A DNA stretch of 64,000 bases from NCBI GenBank assembly GCA_905250125.1, contig CAJNOL010000483.1, positions 62,001-126,000 of the forward strand, read 5' to 3'. Positions 1-12,500 of the stretch are shown piece by piece. A program made the translations under genes and the position numbers. The notes beneath the pieces are model-generated. The model searched no databases and was not told the origin of the DNA. It saw only the letters and a list, made by a program, of their open reading frames with translations. How positions within the stretch are numbered: position 1 is the first letter of the stretch; each line of letters opens with the position of its first letter. Origin of the DNA: Rotaria sordida (Eukaryota > Rotifera > Eurotatoria > Philodinida > Philodinidae).

Positions 1-500
1 AGAATGACTAATGACTTTTCATCAACAAAATAACAGTACGAAGATACTTTTTATTGTCCGAGAAGTAATTTTTAAACAAACAAAGTGAACTAAGTGATGG
101 CATTACAGATTCCTTTTATTTTCTTTTTAAGCGGAAAGAAGGAATCACAAGTTCAATGACGTAAAAAAAATCCCTAAAACATGGCACTGTTTCTATAGAG
201 GTTTTTCTTATATGATAATAAAAAAAGGATCACGAGAGTGACTAATCCTAAAGACGAGTTTTCAAACAAAAAAGAAAGTCATTGGCTACAATAAAGTTCT
301 TTCGAGAATTCTTGAAGATACGATCGAAAACCTATAAAACGAGAAAAAAACGAAAAAGATTTTTGGTTTCTTTTTCAAAAACAGCTTATTTTTCGAATTA
401 TGAGAGATCAGATCACGAGCTATCTTTTCCTGCATCTATCTTAATTTTCATTATTCTGACGAAAAGCGACTTTTTTTGAGAGGATGACCTTAATCTGACT
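1..500. repeat. Dispersed repeat, copy 1 (second copy at 21700-22330)
   Basis: This stretch aligns by eye with 21700-22330. Both contain the same ordered blocks, for example TTCTTATATGATAATAAAAA, then GAGTTTTCAAACAAAAAA or a close variant, a TTTTTCGAAT block, and GGCGAAAAGCGACTTTTTT or a variant near the right end. Length differences come from small insertions and deletions. The 65-codon ORF at 282-479 falls inside the repeat, is not kept open in the other copy and is not counted as a gene. Type of element unknown. Confidence 0.7.
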
Positions 501-561
501 TTTCAACTGGTTGTTTTTTTTTTGCATCAATATTTTTGAAGTAAAATAAAAACTAAAATGT

Positions 562-3500
562 TTACTCATTTAATTCACTATCATTAATAAGAGGCCAAGT
601 ACCAAAACAATCTTCAGTTTCTTCACAAACAAACATTTTTCGACAATCAAGTATCATTTGTCTTAAAATATCTTCACGATTTGTTACCTAAAAAAATAAA
701 ATTTCTTTGATATTCATATACGAAAATTCAAATAGAAAATCTTACTACTTCCATTGGAATGTCAACAAAATCAGAATTAACTCTTGTTATGACATCTTTA
801 TTTGTTTCCATAGTTGATGATTTTTGTTTTTGCATTGCATCATAACATTGTTGTCGCAAAGTATCCTTTTTAAATCGACGATAATAACGATTTGCTGAGA
901 TTTTTCCATCAGCTAAAACACCTTTTATATCACGACGACCTGTACGTGTAAAATCACCCTAACAAAAAAAGTACATGTCAAATTTTTAAGATAGATTATT
1001 CAATTTATTTTATTATGTGGGCCTGTTCAGATATGAGAATGAAGCTCAGATTTGAATCAATCAAATATTCTATTAACAGGTTTTTTTTCCAAAGCAAATG
1101 TTTCATATAAGTATAAAAGAAAAAAGATATAGTTAACTTCTACAATGAAGAATTTTTTTGTTTCTGGAAACAAATTCTATTATTATTATGAAGAATAACA
1201 AACGGACAAAAGAGAAGATTTCCATTCAAATTAATTTTATAAATTTAATCGAATCTCAGTAGTAAATAAAAAAAGAATCTTTCTTAGATTTTTTTTCTCT
1301 TATAAAATTTAACAGAAAATAATTGACAATATTAAAAAAATACTAAAGAATCTTCTTCATCCATCTAATAGTGGATGCAACCAGTTTGATAAAAGAGAAT
1401 CAACTTAATTTCATAGAATAATATTTATAATCTATCCACCGAGAATTTGTTTCATATAAATATACAAATTATGAGTCACGTTAATATTAAAAATTAACAA
1501 AGAATAATAAAACAAAATAACCTTGTACATTAACTTATTTCAGCCAATGTTAATGTATAGTTAAAGTATATATTCGAAGTCAAGCACGGGGATGTAGCTC
1601 ATATGGTAGAGCGCTCGCTTAGCATGCGAGAGGTATTGGGATCGATGCCCAACTTCTCCACTTTTTCTCATTTTAATTCAATTTTTATCATTGCTATACT
1701 AAGTTGAAAATAATATCATATTCAACTGGATAGTTACAGAAAATATTCTTTTTCTTGAACTTTTAAATTTAATCGTTACGTGAGAAAAAATTTAAAAAAG
1801 TCTTTTTTCGAAAATTCATTCTCTTTTAAAAAAGCGATTTAATCAATGTTTGCAAAAAATGTTAAATAAAAGAAAAGACAAAAAGATAAAACATATTTTC
1901 TATAGCAATATAATTGAATATGATACTGTCTTCAACTTAATATAGAAATGATAAAAATTGAATTAAAATAAGAAAAAGTGGAGAAGTTGGGCATCGATCC
2001 CAATACCTCTCGCATGCTAAGCGAGCGCTCTACCATATGAGCTACATCCCCGTGCTTGACTTCGAATATATACTTTAACTATACATTAACACTGACTAAT
2101 ATATACTTATGAAAATTCTTCAAAGAGATACTCTCCTTTTGTTTTACTATTCTTCGTTAATTAGTACAAGTTCACCTTAATCACACGCATTTACATTCGT
2201 GAGCATAATTTACACAACACGAAAATTCTACACTAGTTATTATCAAAATTCTTATTGCCTATCACGATACATATGATGTGTTCGAACGTGTTTATGGTAA
2301 TGCTCAAATAAGAGAGAATGGGTGTCTTGTTGTAAAAGATGATTCAGGTGGCCACACAGAAATACGTGGAAAGAATGAATATAACACTGGAATACACAAA
2401 TTTTCTTTTTGAATCGAACAAATAACTTCAAATGAATGGATCTTTTTTTGGAATCATCTCAAAATCAGAACCTATGCAATGCAATTCCTTTTATTTACAG
2501 TCGAGTTATGGCTGGTCAAGCAGAAATCAAATCTATGTTGGTGTCGCTAATCAGGAAGAGCACGGAGAAACCATAAAAATCATTCAAAATGATACTATCA
2601 TACTGTTGATTGACTGTGACCAAAAAAAAAATAGCACTTCGAAATGATCGATTGAATCGTACTATAGAGTTATTGATTGATATCAACAAATGTTCATTTT
2701 CATGACAATTTCATCTCAATCTTTATTAAGCTAATACTCATGTGCGAATTCTAAATTCGTCTAATTAAAACTCAATTTTTTCTCTTTCCTCTGAAATTTT
2801 TTCTAATTTCCGACTTTGGTTTGCCTTGATACATGAGTTTCAAGACGAAATAAGTTCTCAATTATAATCTCAATATTTCACTTTTGTAACCAAGTTCTTA
2901 ATGAAAAAGATTGTAATAAAATGTAACAAAAAATGTTTTTAAAGAAAATAAACTCTGATCCTGACTCTCATAGAAAGTTAAAGATATTTCATGGTTTGTA
3001 AGTTTGTTAATTTTTTCTGATAAGATAATCAAAACTATCAACTTGCATTTATGTCTTTGTATATAAGAACAACATATCGATTGTTTTTTTTTCTAGATCG
3101 ATATTGTTTGATAATTTTTTTGAAAATATAATATTCAAATGATTATCTTCCATAAAGATCTTATCGAACGAACAATTGTCATTAGAGATTTTCGATAAAT
3201 AAATATTTTAGAAAAGAAATGAAATTCAGATTTTTTTCATCGTTAGATCATCATTTAATACAGAATCTTGTTATTCTTAGATGAAAAAGCAAAAAGATCG
3301 TACATTTGACATTTAACCCAAAAAACTTCTTTTATTCTATTTGTTTTCAATTATTAAATAAAATAATAAATTTAACAAAATAATCAAAATTTAATGTATT
3401 AAACTATGCGAGCTCAAAAGTAATAATATTTTGCGGTGAGTTGTTAATCTTAAAAAAAAAACTTTTATTCGAATAAATATTAAATAAAAATTTGCATGAT

Positions 3501-6500
3501 TTCAAAAGAGACCTATCTTTACATGTTATTTCATTTCAGGACGAATTACTATAAGAAAATGAAACTAGATGATAATTATTTTAAATGATGAAAACTTCAA
3601 ACGATAATTGCTCTCGTTCATCAACTTATCGATTTTCTCTTTGTTTTATTCAAGTAGATTGAGCAAATCTGCTCTTTCTGCATTATATTGATATATCTAT
3701 CACCACGTACACATGTTCATATTCTTCTTCGATAAGTTATACTATGATTCTACAAATAAGAAACGCTCTTAGTTCTATTCGACAAAAGTGAAATATTAAT
3801 TTTGTTGATATATGTTCGAAAATATAAAAATATTTCTTCTTCAATCTATTGATCAAAATTACAATAGAATATGTTTTCTTTTGAATTTGATCGTGTCGTT
3901 TGAAAAATCAAAGAAAAAAAAAATCTTCCAATTTCTATATTAATAGACCAGAATTTTTTTCTACATACTAATATCTATTTCCAAAAAAAAAGCCGTGAGT
4001 GTTTTTTCGAATAACTTTTGATAGAAACAAAATAGAGACTTGCGATTTTCACTGTTGAAAATAAGAGATAAAGATGCATCGAACCATGAAAATCGCAGAT
4101 CTCTATCGTATTTATCTTAAAAGTTATTCAAAAAACTCTCATGACTTTTCTTTTTTGAAATGGATATTAACTAAAGTGAAAAAAGTGAGACTTCCGTGCT
4201 CCGAAAGTCTCGCTTTTTCTCCCTTGATGTTAACTAGTCTCATCTTACAAAGGACAATAATGAGACTAATCAAGGTAGAACAAATTCAAATTCAGCGTTG
4301 ATTTTATGTTTGTATTTATTCGTTTCTTTATTCTTTTATGAAATGAAAAATTTTTCTCGGTATTATCTTGAATATATGCTAAACATTTTTATTTCAATTC
4401 AAATTTCAACATATAAATACTTTCTTGACGATCGTATTTGTTTTTTATACTTATTTTTATACAAAAAATTTAATTATATCAAAAGTAACTCAAATGTTTT
4501 CGTTATATAGTGAAATTCATAAAAGATGTTTTTCTTTACTCTACCACTTATGTCGACTATTTTGCTCAGATCAACACACATTTTTCATCGTCAACGTGCT
4601 TTATTATTGTGTTGTTTGTTGACAAAAGAATGGTGTATGTTGAAAATTTTATCAAATTCTTTTTTCTACTTTTATTTCACTGATCGTTGTCATAAAACTC
4701 TATATGGCATCATCAACAATATCATTCAAACTCTTATGTGTTATATGTAATAAGGGGAAAGGGAGTTTTAAATGTGAAGGATGTTCACAAATGTTTTGTC
4801 CAAAACATTCAAATGATCATCGAAATGAATTGAGTAAACAATTAGAAGAAATTGTTATAACACATGATCTTATACAACAAACTCTTATTCAACAAATCGA
4901 AGATCCTCAACAACATCCTCTATTAAAGAAAATTAATCAATGGGAACAAGAATCTATCATCAAAATTCGTCAAGCAGCAGAAGAGGCTAGAAATAAATTA
5001 CTCAAAACTACTATTGAACGTACAACTAATATTAAACAAAAACTAAAAAATTTATCTAATGAATTACGACAAGGTCAAGAAGATAATGACTTTATTGAGA
5101 CTGATCTACAACAATGGACGCAAAAATTAGAAGAACTAAAAAAAGAACTTCATAATCCAACAACTGTTGCTATTCTAGAAGATTCTACACCACTTATTAC
5201 CAAGATTCTTATTGCCTATCACGATACATATGATGTGTTCGAACGTGTTTGTGGTAATGCTCAAATAAAAGAGAATGGCTGTCTTATTGTCAAAGATGGT
5301 TCAACTGATCAGGCAGAAATATGCGGAAAAAATGAATATAATATTGGAAGACATAAATTTTCTTTTCAAATCGAACAATTAATTTCAAATGGATGGATCT
5401 TTTTTGGAATCATCTCAAAATCAGAACCTATGCGGGCATATTCATTTTGTTCAGGATCGAGTTATGGCTGGTCAAACCAAGGTGAAATCTATATCGGCGT
5501 TACTAATCAGGTTAACTACGCAGAAACCATCGGAATCGTTCAAAACGATACTATCATACTGTTGATTGACTGTGACCAAAAAAAAATTTTGCTTCAAAAT
5601 GATCGATTGAATCGTACTATAGAATTGTTGATTGATATTAACAAATGTCCATATCCATGGCAACTTCATCTTAATCTTCATGCACCTAATACTCATGTGC
5701 GGATTCTAAATTTGTCTAATTAAAACTTGATTTATTTTTGCTTTTTTCTGAATCTACAAGTTTCGTTTGCTTTCGTACATGAATTTTCAAGATTCAATCA
5801 GTTGTCAACTATAATCTTTATATTTTAGTTTAGTAACGATTTTTTAAATGAAAAAAAAACGGCTTCAAGCGCAACAAAAAATCTATACTACTATTCTCGT
5901 TTTGATAGAAACTTGAAGAGTTATTATAGTCTATAAATTTTTTATTGACATGATCAGATCTATCAACTTTGATTTATATCTTTGAATATAAGAACAACTT
6001 CTTGATTGTTTCGTTGCAGACCAATAGAGTTTGATAATTCTTTTTGAAAATATAATATTTGGATAATTATCTCCGATTAAGATCTTATCGATCCGACGAT
6101 TGTCCAAAATAGATACTCGATGAATAAATAAATAATTTAAAAAAAAAAACAAATGAAATTTACTTTTTAAAAAAACCTTATCTTATTTTATTTGTTTTCA
6201 ATCATTTAACGAAATAATGAATTCAATAAGATGATCGTAAAATATACAAACTTTAAAAAAAAACACGTTTTGTGATTGATTTTCAATCTTAGAAAAAATT
6301 TCATACTCAAATCAATATTAAATTAAAATTTGCATAAAGAGATGTGTTTTTATATGTGACTTTAATTCACAATGAATTACTAAAAAAAAAAAACAAAGCA
6401 AGACAATAATTATTTTATGCGGCAAAAAACCTTAAATATATTGTTCTATTTTTTACTTTTGACGATAATTTCTATCGCCTATCAACATATCGATTTTTCG

Positions 6501-9500
6501 TTTGTTTTATTAAAGTAAAATGAATAAGTGTGATCTTTCTCTATGATATTAATATGTACATGATCATCTACATGTTCATATTCTTCGCAGTTAAAACTTT
6601 GTGCGAAAATTAATTCTATAGCAAGAATTTATTTAGTTGATTATCATTAAAAAAGTCTACAAATAGTTTCATCATCGGCAACATCGATTCGAATAACTTA
6701 TGTTCTATGAATGAAAAAAGAAAAAGAAACTTTTCACTGTGAAAGATTTTTATTTATATATTCTTCAGAAAGATTCAATTAAATATCGATATGAATTTAA
6801 TGAAGAAAAACAAGATATTGAACTAATGTGTGATTTTATTTATTAAACATCCATAGAGCAATCAAACAAAATTTATTATTTAATAAAATTAGTCAACGAG
6901 AATAAGAATCAATCAGTAAAAGTTTAAAACTTAAATCTTAATCGAACAACTCAATGATCAATCGACATTAAAACTCGATGAACGAAGAAAAAAAAACTTA
7001 TCAATAGAAAAATTATTTGTATTCAAGAAAATTCTTTTCTATTCATCATTAGAATACATATCCAACATTAACACAACATAGATCTCTTACAATAAGTTTG
7101 TAATAATATGCAAATAAAAGACAATGGATAGTATTCACAAAGAACAAATATACCACTAAACAACTTCGAATTTATATCAAAATCGAACAGTTCGTTGAAA
7201 AATAATAGATTTTATTTCGTATCAGTTTGAAATATGAATTATTGAGTATCATTTATAATGATTTTCCATTCTTTATTTATTCACTCAGGTAAATTTAGTT
7301 TGAATAAATTATCTTTTCCTATTATAAACGACATCTTGGAATACAGAATCTATATTGTAAGAATAGGTTTTGTTTGAATGAATTCTTTGGTTTAATTGTC
7401 AACGGCATTCGTTAACTCTTGGGGACAAGGGGTTTTTTTTTGATAACATACAAAAATTGTGACAACAATGACTCTCGGGTTCTATCCCATTTTACGAAAT
7501 TCTGCTTTTGCTTCATGTTGTTCTAAAAGACTCTGAGTAAAAAAGTTACATAAATTTTCGTGTACTCTCTGATCCAAAAGTCTCTTGTTTCCTCTTGATG
7601 TACATGTATGATGATACTATGTGGTATTGATAACATAATTGAAAAAGAGAATACTATTATCATTTAGTAAAAATAGATTATCCTACAATTTAGAATCTAT
7701 TCAAAACGTATATATATGTTTTTGGTCAACAAAGAGATAAAAAGTAAAATATGCACTTTAGTAATATCTAAAAAATCCTTATCTATTTCATTGATTTCGT
7801 CAGTTGACTAGAAGAACAAAAATATAACTATTATATAAGAAGACTAATAAAGGTAGAATAAATACAAATTCTCTATTAATTTCACGTTTGTATTATTAAC
7901 TACGAGTTTCGTTTGTATTCATTCATTCATTTCTTTCTTCTTTTTATGAAATGAAAAAGTTCCATCAGCATTAGTCATATTATCATGAGCAATACACTAT
8001 GCACTTTTATTTTAATTCGAATTTCAAAATAATTATAAACACTTTCTTGAAATTAATATTCGTGTTTTTTATAGTATTTTTATACACAATTTAATTGTGT
8101 TCCAAGCTAATGTAGTATTACCAAGATTCTTTCGTTAGATGGCGAAATTTATAAAATTGATTTTTGTTACTTTACTTCGAACAACACATAAGTTTCATCA
8201 TCAGCTTCCTTTACTATTTTATTGTTTATTGACATAAAAAAGGTGTATGTTGGAAATTTTATTGTTTACTTCATTCTCACTTTATTTCACTAGATATCAT
8301 CGTCCTACTCCGTATGGCATCAATAATTGAATCAAATAAAGTTTTATGTATTATATGTAATAAAAGCAAAGGAATTTTCAAATGTGAAGGATGTTCAAGA
8401 ATTTTTTGTCCGAAACATTCAATTGATCATAGAAATGAACTTGGTAAACAATTAGAACAAATCGAAGTAACACATGATCTTGTTCAACAAATACTTATTC
8501 AACAGACAGAAGGCTCTAAGCAACATCTTCTACTAAAAACAATTGATCAATGGGAACAAGAATCTATTGTTAAAATTCGTCAAGCAGCTGAAGAAGCCAG
8601 AAATGAATTGCTCAAATATACTGCTCACCACACAAATCAAGTGAAAAAAAATTTGCAATTGATATTTAACGATATAAAGGAAGGTCGAGAGAATAATGAT
8701 TTTAGTGAAAGTGAGTTACAACAATGGACACAAAAATTAGAAGAACTAAAAATAGAACTTCATAATCCAATCAATGTTTCTATTCAACAAGATTCTATAC
8801 CACTTGTTACCAAGATTCGCATCGACTATCAAGATACATCAATGCATCCACAGGTAACGCGCACTTATCCATTTTTGACATTCAGATGGTCTTAACTTAG
8901 CAACTTAATATGATAAAGAGCTGAAACTTATATTGCAAGAGAACTATATGATGCAATTTCTAGTTTAGCAGAAATTTTCATTTCATTTTGTTAAATTGTG
9001 ACGATTTGACGAGAATAGAAAATTCTGGTGTTACATTCATTTTCATTTGTGTTTGTAGCTAAGACAACAGACTTCACTATAGGAAGCTGCAGATCCTTCC
9101 AAACTCGGATGAACTTTCCTCAGTCCAAAGTTTTATTTTTTGTTGGATGCGGTTACATCTTTTTGCGGGCCTATTACTCTCCAGATGAGAAATCCAGCAA
9201 CAAGATATAACTGTACGTTGAGCTTTTTCTGAGAGTAGCGAATAAATAGCCGAAACGTTGATCCTTCACTTGTTCATGTACACGAAGGGTGCCAGGTATT
9301 CATAAAAAAAACCTCGAGTTTGGATCCGACTGGATCCTCGGGTTCATGAAAACGTGGATCCACAGGTTCCTATCTCACTAATATGTGAGAAAAAAAAAAC
9401 AATAAGGCCATTTCGTCTGTTTCCTGTACAAAAAAAAGACTTCATTTTGAATGACGACTATGATTTATTTCGCTATTATTCAAAACAAATGATATTTATA

Positions 9501-12500
9501 AACGACTAAAAAAGGGATCCGAATGAATAAGTTCAATTGTTTTTTGTGCAAGAATTTTTCTGCTCTTTAAGTTGAATAGGCCAATATCTGATGTATTCGA
9601 ACGTGTTTGTGGTAATGCTCAAATTGAAGAAAATGGTTGTCTTATTCTCAAAGATGATTCAACTGGACACACAGAAATACGTGGAAAAAATCAATATAAT
9701 ATTGGAAAACATAAATTTTATTTTCGAATCGAACAATTAGCTTCAAGTGGATGGATCTTTTTTGGAATTATCTCCAAATCAGAACCTATGCAATATGATT
9801 CATTTTATTCGCCATCAAGTTATGGCTGGTCAAGCAAAAATCAAATCTATATCGGTGGTGATGATGAAGAATACGACGAAAATACCGAAATTTTCGAAAA
9901 TGATACTATTATCCTATTGATTGATTGTGATCAAAAAAAGATTCTACTACAAAATAATCGGTTGAATCGTACAAGAGAGCTATTGGTTGATATCAAAAAA
10001 TGTCCATTTCCATGGCAACTACATCTCAATCTTCATGCACCTAATACTCATGTACGAATTCTAAATTCTTCGAATTAAGACTCGATCGATTTTCTTCAAA
10101 ATTTTTGCGAACTTTCAACTTTCGTTTGTCTTCATACAAATGCAACAAAAAATATTTTTAAAGAAAATAAACTATTATCCTTGTTCTCATCGAAACTCGA
10201 ACACTTTTCATTGTTTATAAGTTTTCTAATTTTTTTCTATTGACATAATGATGATTGATCTTTTTGAGTATAAAAACAACTTATCGATTGTTTTTACTCA
10301 GACTGATATAGTTTGATCATTTTTTTATAAAATAAAATATTTGAATAATTATCTTCCATTACGATCCTATCAATCCAACAATTGTCACCATAAATATTCG
10401 GTAAATATTTTACAGAAGAAATCAAATACAAATTTTTTATCGTTAGATAATAATTTAATATATAATCTCGTCATTCTCATATGAAAAAAAAAGAGATATT
10501 ACATTTGATATGCATCTTAAAAGACTTATCTTGCTTTATTTCTTTTCAACCATTTAATTATTCGAATAACTTTTAAACTGAAATTTGCGTACCAAACCAT
10601 GTTTTTACATCTTATTTTAATTTATAACTAATTATTTTAACAAAATTATGTTAGACAATAATTATTTTAAATGACAAAAGGTTAAAATACGTAATTCAAA
10701 AGTCACTGTACTGAGAAACAATCGAATATCTTTGATTAGGCTCAAGCAAACGGACTGATCTCTTTTTCACAACCATAAAAGCATGTTCACACTGCATCTC
10801 CATAAAAAAAACAAGACTAGAGGGAATTTTTTTTTAAGTGTCACTATTGGCTTCAACAAAAAAAGCTTTATTTTTCCACTGATAAACAAAATAAGCAATG
10901 TACGATGAAGAGAAGTCATTTCATCAAGATAAAATGCAAATAATCAAATCATCTTTTGATTACAACAGATTTCAATTATTGTTTGTTTATGTCAAAGAGG
11001 TTCTTTTCTCTAGATATTAATTAATCTAGTTCTACGAAGGACAATAATGAGACTAATGAAATTAGACCAACTGCAAATCCATTTAAAAAAGCGCATATTT
11101 TACCTCGGTACTATTAGGTAAGAATTTTGTTCATATTTATTTGTTTCTTTATTCAGTTATCTAATGAAAAATTTCTGTCGACATTTATCGTATTATTATA
11201 ACTGATATGTTAATCACTTTTATTTTAATTCCAATTTCAAAATAATATAAACACTTTCTTGACGATAATACTTGTGTTTTATATTTATTTTCATACGAAA
11301 CTTTATTTTTTTTCATTCTAATATGAAACACATAGAAATATTTTTTTCCTCCTTATCAGTTGCATTGACTACTTTACTCAGAATAACATGCACTTTTCAT
11401 CGTCAACGTGCTTTATTATTGATTTATTTGTTGACAAAAGAACGGTGTTCGTTGGGAATTTTATTGTTTCCTTTTTTTTCTGCTTTTATTTCACCAGTCA
11501 TTGTCATAACACTTCACATGGCATCATCAACAGTATCATCCCAAACTCTTGTGTGTTGTATGTAATAAAGGAAAAGGAAGCTTCAAATGTGAAGGATGTT
11601 CACGAATGTTTTGTCCAAAACATTCAAATGATCATCGAAATGAATTGAGTAAACAATTAGAAGAAATTGTTGTAGCACATGATCTTATACAACAAACTCT
11701 TATTCAACAAATCGAAGATCCTCAACAACATCCTCTATTAAAGAAAATTAATCAATGGGAACAAGAATCTATCGTCAAAATTCGTCAAGCAGCAGAAGAT
11801 GCTAGAAATAAATTACTCAAAACTACTATTGAACATACAACTAATATTAAACAAAAACTAAAAAATTTATCTAATGAATTACGACAAGGTCAAGAAGATA
11901 ATGACTTTATTGAGACTGATCTACAACAATGGACCCAAAAATTAGAAGAACTAAAAAAAAGAACTTCATAATCCAACGAGAATTGCTATTCAAGAAGATT
12001 CTACACCACTAATTACTAAGATTTGTATCGACTGTGAAGATACACCTGATGTGTTCGAACGTGTTTGTGGTAATGCTCAAATAAAAGAGAATGGCTGTCT
12101 TGTTGTTAAAGATGGCATGGATGACCATAGAGAAATACGTGGAAAAAAAGAATATATATCTGGACAGCACATTCTTTGTTTTCGAATCGAGCAATTCACT
12201 TTAAATGGATGGATCTTTTTTGGAATCATCTCACAATCAGAACCTATGAAGGTATTTTCATATTCTTCGCCGTCAAACTATGGTTGGGCCACTCAAAATC
12301 AAATCTATGCCGGTGGTCAGTGTCGCTATGAGCAAAGCAGTGATGCTAGTCGGAACGATACTATTATATTGTTAATTAACTGTGATCAACGAATGATTGA
12401 GCTGAAAAATGAACGAACAAATCGTGTTATGCAAATGTCGATTGACATCAATAGATGTCCATTTCCATGGCAATTTCATCTCAATCTTGGTGCAGCTAAT

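Larger units (their letters stand above)
1541..2100. repeat. Long palindrome carrying a tRNA-Ala gene in each arm
   Basis: The arms, about 1541-1730 and 1910-2100, are near-perfect reverse complements separated by a loop of roughly 180 bp. The loop edges also show weaker inverted similarity. The tRNA portions of the arms are identical; the flanks differ at a few positions. The conserved flank on each side includes TATAGTTAAAGTATATATTC upstream and a T-run downstream of the tRNA. Confidence 0.9.

Noticed and set aside
282..479. 65-codon ORF at the left edge
   Set aside because: Falls in a dispersed repeat and is not preserved in the second copy at 21700-22330.
2432..2647. 71-codon ORF with SPRY-like sequence as a separate gene
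   Set aside because: It is an open part of a frameshifted relic; the same homology continues in other frames on both sides.
4074..4750. Overlapping short ORFs before the intact B-box gene
   Set aside because: Low-complexity translations of duplicated upstream DNA; not open in the sister units.
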